DNA from: an uncultured beta proteobacterium | Lineage (GTDB): Bacteria > Pseudomonadota > Gammaproteobacteria > Burkholderiales > Burkholderiaceae_C | Length of the DNA: 5,751 nt | Direction: 5' to 3' | NCBI GenBank assembly: GCA_903870955.1 | Contig: CAIQEX010000511.1 | Coordinates: forward strand, 1-5,751 | Shown here: one piece after another, positions 1 through 5,751 of the stretch | Layout of the letters: every line of letters begins with the position of its first letter | Position numbering within the stretch: position 1 is the stretch's first letter | Notes under the pieces: generated by a model | The model's input: only the letters and a program-made list of their open reading frames with translations | Databases searched by the model: none | What the model was told of the DNA's origin: nothing | Made by a program: the position numbers and the translations under genes

Positions 1-939
1 CTTCAACCCGTGGTGTAAATCAACGCTGGCTTGCCAGCCCAGGCTGTTAATCCGACTGCTGTCCATCAGCTTTCTCGGTGATCCGTCGGGTTTGCTGCTG
101 TCAAAGTCGATGCTGCCCTGATAACCAATAACCTGGCCGATCAATTGGGCCACTTCGGCAATGCTCACATCCTGGCCGTAACCCACATTGATGTGGCTTT
201 GCATAGGGCTGGTGTGTTGGTCGTAAACGGTCTTATCCAAGTTCATGACATGTACGCTGGCTGCGGCCATGTCGTCCACATACAGGAATTCTCGCTTTGG
301 GGTGCCCGTACCCCAAATCGTAACTTTAGGTGCCGCTGCCAACTTGGCTTCATGAAACCGGCGGATCAGCGCCGGTATGACGTGGCTGTTTTCCGGGTGG
401 TAGTTATCCCCCGGGCCATACAGGTTGGTGGGCATGACACTGCGGTAGTCAATGCCATGGCTGGCGCCATATTGTCGGTTGTAGCTCTCGCAAAGTTTGA
501 TCCCGGCAATCTTGGCGATCGCGTACGGTTCGTTGGTAGGCTCCAGAGTACCCGTAAGCAGTGCATTTTCCGCCATAGGTTGCGCTGCCAGGCGCGGATA
601 GATGCAACTGCTGCCCAGTATCAGCAGCTTCTTTACCCCATTGCGAAACGCGGCTTCCACAACATTAGCCTGCATCATCAAATTCTGGTAAATGAAATCG
701 GCCGGAAAGGTATTGTTGGCATGAATGCCGCCCACCTTAGCCGCAGCCAAGTAAACCTGATCCGGCTTTTCTGCAGCAAAAAATGCATTCACCTGGGCTT
801 GATTGCAAAGGTCCAGTTCAGCGTGGGTGCGGGTAATCAAGGACGAGGCCGAAACTTGGGCGTCCAGTAGCTTGCGAACAATCGCCGAGCCCACCATACC
901 GCGGTGGCCAGCTACATAAATCGTGGGGGTTTGAGGCAT
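1..939 (-). CDS. fcl: GDP-L-fucose synthase, 3' end cut by window edge
   Basis: This is an NADPH-dependent epimerase/reductase that converts GDP-4-keto-6-deoxy-D-mannose to GDP-L-fucose, the last step of GDP-fucose supply for capsule, O-antigen or exopolysaccharide; it acts in the cytoplasm. The 313 visible codons start [18 protein letters not shown] and stay open to base 1. The nucleotide-binding motif GxxGxxG is at residues 11-17 (GHRGMVG). GSSCIYP is at 109-115, with catalytic Ser110 and Cys112. The YxxxK pair is Tyr139/Lys143, and His186 lies in NSHVIP. These correspond to Ser107, Cys109, Tyr136, Lys140 and His179 of the E. coli enzyme, allowing for a four-residue insertion (near residues 159-163) before the His. 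The conserved [11 protein letters not shown] segment is near residue 290. E. coli Fcl has 321 residues, so only about 15 residues are missing. The start aligns with the family; no strong Shine-Dalgarno is visible. Its partner gmd (GDP-mannose 4,6-dehydratase) is not in the window. Confidence 0.95.
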   Translation of the reverse strand, partial: MPQTPTIYVAGHRGMVGSAIVRKLLDAQVSASSLITRTHAELDLCNQAQVNAFFAAEKPDQVYLAAAKVGGIHANNTFPADFIYQNLMMQANVVEAAFRNGVKKLLILGSSCIYPRLAAQPMAENALLTGTLEPTNEPYAIAKIAGIKLCESYNRQYGASHGIDYRSVMPTNLYGPGDNYHPENSHVIPALIRRFHEAKLAAAPKVTIWGTGTPKREFLYVDDMAAASVHVMNLDKTVYDQHTSPMQSHINVGYGQDVSIAEVAQLIGQVIGYQGSIDFDSSKPDGSPRKLMDSSRINSLGWQASVDLHHGLK

Positions 940-1029
940 GCGGGCAGTTTTGTATCCAATCCCCGATTATCCACGCCAAAGCCAACTGGGTGCCGTAGCG
1001 CACCGAACAAGCAACTACGGCAAATGCGC
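940..1029. other. Intergenic gap between reductase and fucose synthase genes
   Basis: This 90-base gap lies between two genes on the same (minus) strand. Its only notable structure is the inverted repeat at 991-1022. No convincing sigma-70 promoter or Shine-Dalgarno for the fucose synthase gene is visible, so co-transcription with the upstream reductase cannot be excluded. The differing roles of the two genes argue against a functional operon. Confidence 0.5.
991..1022 (-). repeat. 8-bp inverted repeat, possible weak terminator
   Basis: TGCCGTAG (991-998) and CTACGGCA (1015-1022) are perfect complements separated by 16 bases, beginning 8 bases past the reductase stop codon. In the minus-strand transcript this could form a stem-loop at the end of the reductase message. 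No U-run follows the stem, so it is not a standard intrinsic terminator. It could be an mRNA 3'-end stabiliser, part of a rho-dependent end, or a protein-binding dyad. The stem is seen directly; the function is a guess. Confidence 0.35.
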
Positions 1030-3039
1030 TTAGAAATGAATCCCCCGCATCATCTCCTGCATCGCCACCGCCTCCGGCGACAACTTCTGCTTCTCCGGTT
1101 TGTCCCCAGGCTTGGCGCCCTTGGCAGCGGACGAGTCGGGGAACATACGAAACGTAGTGTTCATGGCGATCTGCGCCACGCGCGGCACCAGGGCGTGCAG
1201 CACCTGTCCGGTGATGCCCAAGCGGGTGGCAACCCGCACCGGCTTGAAGATGCAGGCCTGGGCCACCATGTCGGCGGCTTCCTCGGGCGACAGAGTCGGC
1301 ACGTTCTTGTAGATGTTGGTGGGCGCAATCATGGGGGTGCGCACCAGTGGCATGTTGATCGTCGTGAACGAGATGCCTTGATCGGCGAACTCACTGGACG
1401 CACAACGGGTCCAAGCGTCCAGCGCTGCCTTGCTTGCCACATAGGCACTGAAGCGGGGTGCATTGGTCAGCACGCCAATGGAACTGATATTGACGACATG
1501 ACCTTTCTTTTTAGCCACCATGTCGGGTAACAGGCCCATGGTGACCCGCAAACTACCAAAATAGTTGAGCTGCATGGTGCGCTCGTAGTCATGGAATCGG
1601 TCGTAACTGGATTCGATGGCGCGGCGGATGGAACGACCAGCATTGTTGATTAAAAAATCTACACCGCCGTGGTTGGCACGTACCAATTGCGTGAAACGGT
1701 CGCAGTCCGCCATATCGGCAATATCCACCGCATAAGCGACAAAGTTGTAACCCCGGTCTTTGGCTTCCTTGCAAGCTTCGTCCAGTTTGTCTTGATCCCG
1801 ACCACAAATAAGGGTAATCGCTCCGGCCTCAGCAAACTTATGGGCTGCCGCCAATCCAATGCCCGAAGAGCCACCGGTAATCAGCACCACACGGCCACCA
1901 ACAGTACCCCGCAAACTGCGGTCGATATGCAGTGCCGGGTCCAGATGCCGCTCCCAGTAATCCCACAGGCGCCAGGCGTAGTCCGGCAACTTGGGGCACG
2001 CAATGCCCGAACCTTTAAGCATGGCCTGCATGTCGCGGCAGTCAAAACGCGTGGGGTAATTCACAAAGGTCAGCATGTCTTCGGGCAGACCCAGGTCCTT
2101 CATGACGGCGTTTCGAATGCGGCGCACCGGGGCGAGCGCCATCAAACCCTTGGTGATGCTGCGCGGAATAAAACCGAGCAACGCGGCGTTGACAAACACA
2201 TTCATCTTGGGCGCGTGCGCCGCTTTGCTGAAGATATCCAGCACATCGCCCACGCGATAACCCTCTGGGTCCACCAGGTGATAGCACTTTTTGGCAATCC
2301 CGGGCTTGTGGCTGATAGCGTCCAATGCATCGACGACAAAATCTACAGGCACGATGTTGATACGACCGCCTTCCAACCCGATGGTGGGCATCCAGGGCGG
2401 CAGAATCTGGCGCATGCGCTGAATCAGTTTGAAGAAGTAATAGGGCCCATCGATCTTGTCCATCTCGCCGGTCTGGCTGTCTCCCACCACCATGGCCGGA
2501 CGGTACACCGACCACGGAATCTTGCACTCGGTACGCACGATCTTTTCGCTCTCGTGCTTGGTCATGAAATACGGATGCTCGTAGTTCTCCGCCTCCTCAA
2601 ACATATCCTCGCGAAAAACGCCTTCATACAGGCCGGCCGCCGCAATGCTCGATACATGGTGAAAGTGCCCAGCGTCAAGCGCTTTGGCCAGTTCTACCGT
2701 ATTACGGGTGCCGTCGATGTTGACGGCGATCTGGCTTTCCTCATCGGCACCCAGGTCATAGACCGCAGCCAGATGGAAAAAATGGTCCACTTGACCCTTG
2801 AGGTTCTTGACCGCATCAGCCGTCAGACCCAGCTTTTTGCCGGTCAAATCGCCCCACACTGGCACTGCACGCGCCGCACTCTTTGCGTCCGTCAGACCCC
2901 AAAACTCCCGCAGTGCGTCGACCTTTCCTGAACTCTCTTTTCGAATCAGGAAGTGAACGACTGAACCTTTACGTTCCAACAATTTCTTGACGAGCCTCTT
3001 GCCAATAAAGCCCGTGGCGCCGGTAACAAAATACTGCAT
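1030..3039 (-). CDS. Two-domain fatty acyl-CoA reductase (alcohol-forming), Maqu_2507-like
   Basis: This 669-residue protein consists of two fused SDR domains. Residues 1 to about 370 form an extended-SDR/NAD_binding_4 domain: TGATGFIG at 6-13, HVSS with Ser131, and YFMTK with Tyr157/Lys161. Residues from about 380 form a classical SDR domain: TGGSSGIG at 388-395, NNAG at 465-468, Ser520, and YVASK with Tyr533/Lys537. Both catalytic sets look intact. Length, domain order and long stretches such as ISSIGVLTNAPRFSAY and the MRGIHF end match, from memory, the 661-residue Marinobacter reductase Maqu_2507, which reduces fatty acyl-CoA through the aldehyde to the alcohol with NADPH. Mycobacterial AcrA1-type reductases share the fusion. 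The start is set at 3039 because AGGAG lies 5 bases upstream and the Rossmann strand begins at once; the frame stays open to an ATG at 3144, giving 35 unlikely extra residues. The gene is divergent from the phasin gene. The substrate in this organism is inferred; another long-chain acyl or ketone substrate is possible. Confidence 0.85.
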   Translation of the reverse strand: MQYFVTGATGFIGKRLVKKLLERKGSVVHFLIRKESSGKVDALREFWGLTDAKSAARAVPVWGDLTGKKLGLTADAVKNLKGQVDHFFHLAAVYDLGADEESQIAVNIDGTRNTVELAKALDAGHFHHVSSIAAAGLYEGVFREDMFEEAENYEHPYFMTKHESEKIVRTECKIPWSVYRPAMVVGDSQTGEMDKIDGPYYFFKLIQRMRQILPPWMPTIGLEGGRINIVPVDFVVDALDAISHKPGIAKKCYHLVDPEGYRVGDVLDIFSKAAHAPKMNVFVNAALLGFIPRSITKGLMALAPVRRIRNAVMKDLGLPEDMLTFVNYPTRFDCRDMQAMLKGSGIACPKLPDYAWRLWDYWERHLDPALHIDRSLRGTVGGRVVLITGGSSGIGLAAAHKFAEAGAITLICGRDQDKLDEACKEAKDRGYNFVAYAVDIADMADCDRFTQLVRANHGGVDFLINNAGRSIRRAIESSYDRFHDYERTMQLNYFGSLRVTMGLLPDMVAKKKGHVVNISSIGVLTNAPRFSAYVASKAALDAWTRCASSEFADQGISFTTINMPLVRTPMIAPTNIYKNVPTLSPEEAADMVAQACIFKPVRVATRLGITGQVLHALVPRVAQIAMNTTFRMFPDSSAAKGAKPGDKPEKQKLSPEAVAMQEMMRGIHF

Positions 3040-3044
3040 AGGTA

Positions 3045-3049
3045 CTCCT
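3045..3049 (-). promoter_or_regulatory. Ribosome binding site of the acyl-CoA reductase gene
   Basis: AGGAG on the minus strand stands 5 bases before the ATG at 3039. It decides the start over the upstream in-frame ATG at 3144, whose extra 35 residues have no family resemblance and lie inside the likely promoter region. Confidence 0.8.
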
Positions 3050-3121
3050 GATGAATCACACCCATTCTGACTGTCTCCCCGTTCTGTTGGTTCAGCATAA
3101 ACCCCCATGTCGATGCGCAAA

Positions 3122-3140
3122 TTCCTATCGCTTCTAGGAA
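3122..3140. repeat. Perfect spaced inverted repeat, candidate operator
   Basis: TTCCTA (3122-3127) and TAGGAA (3135-3140) are exact reverse complements separated by 7 bases. The dyad sits near the middle of the divergent gap, about 65 bases before the phasin start and about 83 bases before the reductase start. The 19-base span would suit a dimeric repressor such as a TetR-family protein. A short dyad like this can also arise by chance, and the regulator is unknown. Confidence 0.35.
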
Positions 3141-3192
3141 GCACTCCCTATTACGGCGGACCTGGAAAGCGTAGAGTCATGGCAAATTACTC

Positions 3193-3197
3193 AGGAG
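3193..3197 (+). promoter_or_regulatory. Ribosome binding site of the phasin gene
   Basis: AGGAG lies 7 bases before the ATG at 3205. It is the strongest plus-strand ribosome binding site in the window, consistent with an abundant granule protein, whereas the two downstream genes have none that is recognisable. Confidence 0.8.
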
Positions 3198-3204
3198 TTA
3201 TCCC

Positions 3205-3768
3205 ATGGTCACCAAAATTTCGAAAAAACCCGCGCAACCGGAAGCCGACGCACCGCTTTCCAGTTCAGTGAAAGATTCTGCTCAACAGATTTGGCAGGCC
3301 GGATTAGGCGCCTTCACCCGTGCACAAGCCGAAGGCAGCAAAGCCTTTGAGGCCTTGGTCAAGGAAGGCGTGAACATCCAGCGCAAGACGCAATCGGTGG
3401 CCGAAGAACGGATTGCCGAAGCCACCACCAAGATGTCCACCATGGCCAATGACATCACCAGCAAAGCCACCGGTCAGTGGGACAAGCTGGAAACTATTTT
3501 TGAGGACCGCGTTGCCAAAGCCCTGAACAAGCTAGGCGTACCCTCGGCCAAAGATGTCAACGCCTTGATTGCCCGCATTGACGAACTCAGTCTCGCCGTG
3601 CAAAAGCTGTCGGGCAAAGCACCTGCGCAAAAAGTGGCAGCAAAAGTGGTTGCAAAAGCGGCACCTGCAGACGCGGAACCCGCCAAAGCCACAAAGAAGC
3701 CTGCTGCGAAGGTAGCGAAAAAGACTGCCGCAAAGCCAAAGGCATCGTCTACCGCCCCAAAGCAATGA
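3205..3768 (+). CDS. Phasin, PhaF/PhaI-type granule-associated protein with histone-like tail
   Basis: This 187-residue protein is of the polyhydroxyalkanoate granule-associated (Pfam Phasin, PF05597-like) family. Such proteins coat storage granules and control their number, size and segregation. Residues about 20-110 form the amphipathic helical phasin part (SAQQIWQAGLGAF at 25-37 is typical). Residues 118-135 form a short leucine-zipper-like coiled coil with perfect a/d spacing: V118, L121, I125, L128, V132, L135. The motif ARIDELS lies inside it. Residues 138-187 are a low-complexity Lys/Ala/Pro tail with 13 lysines in 50 residues and AAK-type repeats like the DNA-binding tail of Pseudomonas PhaF and histone H1. 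The tail suggests nucleoid binding, so that granules follow the chromosome at division. There is no signal peptide; the site of action is the cytoplasmic granule surface. The gene has a strong ribosome binding site and its own downstream terminator. A wax ester or triacylglycerol inclusion is an alternative to PHA, given the neighbouring reductase. Confidence 0.9.
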   Translation: MVTKISKKPAQPEADAPLSSSVKDSAQQIWQAGLGAFTRAQAEGSKAFEALVKEGVNIQRKTQSVAEERIAEATTKMSTMANDITSKATGQWDKLETIFEDRVAKALNKLGVPSAKDVNALIARIDELSLAVQKLSGKAPAQKVAAKVVAKAAPADAEPAKATKKPAAKVAKKTAAKPKASSTAPKQ

Positions 3769-3795
3769 CACTGCCGCAGGCCACATCGACAAAAC

Positions 3796-3817
3796 AAGGC
3801 GCTTAGGCGCCTTTTTT
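3796..3817 (+). terminator. Rho-independent terminator of the phasin gene
   Basis: AAGGCGC (3796-3802), loop TTAG, and GCGCCTT (3807-3813) form a perfect 7-bp GC-rich stem that runs into six T residues (3812-3817). It begins 27 bases past the phasin stop. It should end most phasin transcripts before the patatin gene, giving high phasin and low patatin/regulator expression from read-through, or requiring a separate promoter for the downstream pair. Confidence 0.9.
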
Positions 3818-3819
3818 CA

Positions 3820-3834
3820 TGCTGCAAAGCAGCA
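3820..3834 (+). repeat. Small hairpin just after the terminator
   Basis: TGCTGC (3820-3825), AAA, and GCAGCA (3829-3834) can pair as a 6-bp stem with a three-base loop. It lies 2 bases past the terminator T-run and about 40 bases before the patatin start, so it would be in the patatin leader or in read-through RNA. No function is evident; it may be incidental. Confidence 0.3.
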
Positions 3835-3875
3835 AGCCAATTGGCGCAAGCCCTCTACACTTTGCCTACTCGCCC

Positions 3876-5129
3876 ATGAAAATCACCCTCAAACAACCGC
3901 CCCGCATCGCGCTTGCTCTGGCAGGCGGCGGTCCCTTGGGTGCCATTTATGAAGTGGGTGCCCTATGCGCGCTGGAAGAGTCGCTGCTGGGTCTGGACTT
4001 CACCAAGCTGCAGCATTACGTGGGTGTATCGGCGGGCGCATTTATCGCGGCATCGCTGGCAAATGGCATGCGTCCTCGCGCGCTGTATTCAGCCTTTATT
4101 GCAAACGACCCCGGCACCACTGAAAATTTTGATCCATCCTGGCTGATGGCTCCCGCCTACAGCGAGTACAGCCGCAGGGCACGCTTGCTGCCAGGTTTAA
4201 TGGCCTCGGCTGCATGGCAAATGGCCTTCAAGCGAAAGTCACTCACCGCGGCCTTGGAAAGCCTGGCACCGGCGCTACCCACGGGTGTGTTTTCCAACAG
4301 TCAGGTCGACATCCAATTGGCCCGCCTATTCGGCACTGCAGGCCGTAGCAATGACTTCCGCCAACTTAAAACCAGGCTGACGCTGGTTGCCACCCAACTC
4401 GACAGTTCGGAGTCCACGCCGTTTGGCCAACCCGGCTGGGACCACATTCCGATCTCCAAAGCCGTGCAAGCCAGTTCTGCCTTACCCGGTCTGTTCCCGC
4501 CGGTCGAGATTGAAGGTCAATACTATGTGGACGGCGCACTGAAGAAAACCCTGCACGCCTCCGTGGCCCTGGACGATGGAGCAGACCTGCTCATCTGTTT
4601 GAATCCCCTGGTTCCATTTGATGCCACAGCACCACTGAATGGGGAAGTCATGCAAGGCGTGACCCCTTCCGGGAAACGCAAAATCCCACGCATTGTGGAT
4701 GGCGGTCTCACTTCAGTTTTAAGCCAGACATTTCGCTCGCTGATTCACTCGCGCATGGAACTGGGCATGAAACATTACGCCAACCAGTACCCGGCTACCG
4801 ACATCGTACTGATCGAACCAGACCACCGCGACCCCGAACTCTACCTGGCCAATACCTTCAGCTATAGCCAGCGCCGCCACCTGGCGGAACACGCCTACCA
4901 GCAAACCCGCGAATGGCTGCGGTCTGATAAGACCGGGTTGTCTGCCAAATTGCAGCGGCATGGCATTCGACTTCATCACGCCGCGCTAGACGACGCCAAA
5001 CGCCACCTTCACCAGCCCGCAGGAGCCGCTTCCCGAATCGGGAGTTCCATTGCAAGTCTGCGCAAAAGCCTGGATGATCTGGCGGTCATCACCTCGGCCT
5101 CTGCCCCATCGCACGGCCACACCGCCTAA
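3876..5129 (+). CDS. Patatin-like phospholipase / lipid acyl hydrolase
   Basis: This 417-residue protein has the patatin fold signature. The oxyanion-hole loop GGGPLG is at 17-22, the nucleophile elbow GVSAG at 50-54 gives Ser52, and YYVDGA at 217-221 gives Asp219, completing the Ser-Asp dyad. A second DGG at 275-277 is not in the usual dyad context. Family members hydrolyse ester bonds of phospholipids, acylglycerols or other acyl lipids. No signal peptide is seen, so it is probably cytoplasmic or membrane-surface. Residues about 350-417 form a polar tail with no motif I recognise. The frame is open from an ATG at 3819, but that codon sits one base past the terminator T-run; the ATG at 3876, ten residues before the first core strand (IALALAGGG), fits the family better. 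Neither start has a clear Shine-Dalgarno. The TetR gene follows after 9 bases, probably in the same transcript. A role in mobilising storage lipid is inferred only from context. Confidence 0.85.
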   Translation: MKITLKQPPRIALALAGGGPLGAIYEVGALCALEESLLGLDFTKLQHYVGVSAGAFIAASLANGMRPRALYSAFIANDPGTTENFDPSWLMAPAYSEYSRRARLLPGLMASAAWQMAFKRKSLTAALESLAPALPTGVFSNSQVDIQLARLFGTAGRSNDFRQLKTRLTLVATQLDSSESTPFGQPGWDHIPISKAVQASSALPGLFPPVEIEGQYYVDGALKKTLHASVALDDGADLLICLNPLVPFDATAPLNGEVMQGVTPSGKRKIPRIVDGGLTSVLSQTFRSLIHSRMELGMKHYANQYPATDIVLIEPDHRDPELYLANTFSYSQRRHLAEHAYQQTREWLRSDKTGLSAKLQRHGIRLHHAALDDAKRHLHQPAGAASRIGSSIASLRKSLDDLAVITSASAPSHGHTA

Positions 5130-5138
5130 CCCTTACCT

Positions 5139-5751
5139 ATGGCCAAAAAAGCCCCACGCCGCACCGCCGAACGCATTCTGGAAGTGACACTGGAACTCTT
5201 CAACCGCTTTGGAGAGCCCAATGTGTCGACCACACTGATATCGGCTGAAATGGGCATTAGCCCAGGCAATCTGTATTACCACTATCCAGCAAAAGACGAA
5301 CTGATCAACACGCTGTTCAACAAGTATGAAAGTGCACTGAATGTGTTGCTCAATGCCAGTGACAACGTGCGCGACGTGGAAGATGCCTGGTTTTTCATGC
5401 ACACCCTGTTTGAACTGATCTGGCAGTACCGTTTTTTGTACCGCGACCTCAACGACCTGCTGAGCAAAAACCGTCGCTTGGAGACCCATTTTCAATCCGT
5501 GCTCAAGAACAAGAGCCGTTCGGTCAAGGCCATGCTTGACAGCATGAACCGCAGCGGCGCCCTGCGCATGGATTCCCGAGAAATCGAGCCCACCGCCACC
5601 AGCATGGTGGTGGTGCTGACGTACTGGCTCAGTTTCGAATACGTGCGCGATCCCCGCCGGGCGCTGGAACCCGAGAGCGCACAGGCCGCCTTGTTGCGGG
5701 GCGCCCACCACGTCCTCAACCTGCTGGCACCCTACCTTGAGGCTGGTCAAC
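5139..5751 (+). CDS. TetR-family regulator, PhaD-like, 3' end cut by window edge
   Basis: The frame gives 204 complete codons from MAKKAPRRTAERILEVTLEL and is still open at the right edge. Residues about 8-55 are the TetR helix-turn-helix: RILEVTLELFNRFG leads in, and ISAEMGISPGNLYYHY (34-49) covers the recognition helix and the conserved YYH turn. The ligand/dimer domain follows, with aromatic-rich helices near 83-105 (WFFMHTLFELIWQYRFLYRDL) and NRRLETHF at 111-118. GEPNVST and ISPGNLYYH strongly recall Pseudomonas PhaD, a TetR-type regulator of phasin and PHA synthase genes that responds to an acyl-CoA-like ligand. Most of the protein is present, since such regulators are usually about 200-220 residues. 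It starts 9 bases after the patatin stop without a clear ribosome binding site, which suggests translational coupling. Control of the phasin/reductase divergent region is a hypothesis; the assignment to the TetR family is firm, to PhaD less so. Confidence 0.9.
   Translation, partial: MAKKAPRRTAERILEVTLELFNRFGEPNVSTTLISAEMGISPGNLYYHYPAKDELINTLFNKYESALNVLLNASDNVRDVEDAWFFMHTLFELIWQYRFLYRDLNDLLSKNRRLETHFQSVLKNKSRSVKAMLDSMNRSGALRMDSREIEPTATSMVVVLTYWLSFEYVRDPRRALEPESAQAALLRGAHHVLNLLAPYLEAGQ

Larger units (their letters stand above)
3040..3204. promoter_or_regulatory. Divergent intergenic regulatory region
   Basis: These 165 bases separate the divergent reductase and phasin genes, so both promoters should lie here. 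I found no hexamer pair that is convincingly sigma-70. TATTAC (3149-3154, plus strand) and TATGCT (minus strand, about 3094-3099) are each 4/6 matches to the -10 box, but neither has a good -35 partner. The perfect spaced inverted repeat at 3122-3140 is the best operator candidate. The region as a divergent promoter is inferred from gene orientation. Confidence 0.6.

Noticed and set aside
145..870. 241-codon open frame on the plus strand
   Set aside because: It is antisense to the fucose synthase gene, whose minus-strand frame carries all active-site motifs of its family.
904..1530. 208-codon open frame on the plus strand
   Set aside because: It spans the gap and the 3' part of the reductase gene in antisense, with a low-complexity His/Arg/Gly product and no family resemblance.
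1669..2931. 420-codon open frame on the plus strand
   Set aside because: It is antisense to the reductase gene, has no recognisable domain, and its composition (His/Arg/Gln-rich) is typical of a reverse-complement shadow of a codon-biased gene.
3040..3144. N-terminal extension of the reductase from an ATG at 3144
   Set aside because: The 35 extra residues precede the Rossmann start, have no family match and overlap the expected promoter region, while a good ribosome binding site precedes the ATG at 3039.
3631..3760. Repetitive lysine/alanine codon stretch resembling a DNA repeat
   Set aside because: It is imperfect low-complexity coding sequence that specifies the phasin's histone-like tail, not a tandem repeat or CRISPR-like array.
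3819..3875. N-terminal extension of the patatin protein from an ATG at 3819
   Set aside because: The ATG is one base past the terminator T-run and overlaps a small hairpin, and the 19 residues are not part of the patatin core. A start at 3876 is preferred, though neither has a Shine-Dalgarno.
5031..5043. Palindrome TCCCGAATCGGGA
   Set aside because: It lies inside the patatin coding sequence, is short, has no second copy that I saw and no nearby promoter, so chance is the simplest explanation.
5133..5750. 205-codon open frame on the minus strand
   Set aside because: It is antisense to the TetR-family gene, which has a clear helix-turn-helix on the plus strand.

Overview
The window looks like chromosomal DNA of a Gram-negative proteobacterium, most likely a betaproteobacterium of the Burkholderiales (Comamonadaceae-like). 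This rests on moderately GC-rich coding, a phasin with a lysine/alanine-rich tail, the style of the patatin-like and PhaD-like proteins, and the absence of foreign-looking segments. The taxonomic placement is inference from protein resemblance recalled from memory; no search was run. All five genes are intact or simply cut by the window edges. I see no mobile elements, CRISPR arrays, tRNA or rRNA genes.

Layout. On the minus strand, bases 1-939 encode a GDP-L-fucose synthase (fcl/wcaG type) whose last residues lie off the left edge. After a 90-base gap holding an 8-bp inverted repeat comes a long minus-strand gene, 1030-3039. It encodes a 669-residue two-domain short-chain dehydrogenase/reductase (SDR) that closely resembles the alcohol-forming fatty acyl-CoA reductase Maqu_2507 of Marinobacter. 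A 165-base divergent intergenic region (3040-3204) holds both ribosome binding sites and a perfect spaced inverted repeat. The plus strand then carries a PhaF/PhaI-type phasin (3205-3768), a clear rho-independent terminator (3796-3817), a patatin-like lipid acyl hydrolase (3876-5129) and, 9 bases later, a TetR-family regulator resembling PhaD (5139 to the right edge, incomplete).

How the genes may work together. The four genes from 1030 to the right edge read as a storage-lipid neighbourhood: an enzyme that would turn acyl-CoA into fatty alcohol (or act on related acyl substrates), a granule-surface protein, a lipid-ester hydrolase and a PhaD-like regulator. In Pseudomonas, PhaD controls phasin and polyhydroxyalkanoate (PHA) genes, so control of the divergent promoter region by this regulator is a reasonable hypothesis. 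The most interesting question is whether the phasin coats PHA granules only, or whether the cluster links PHA metabolism with fatty alcohol or wax ester metabolism. The fucose synthase most likely belongs to a separate surface-polysaccharide locus to the left.
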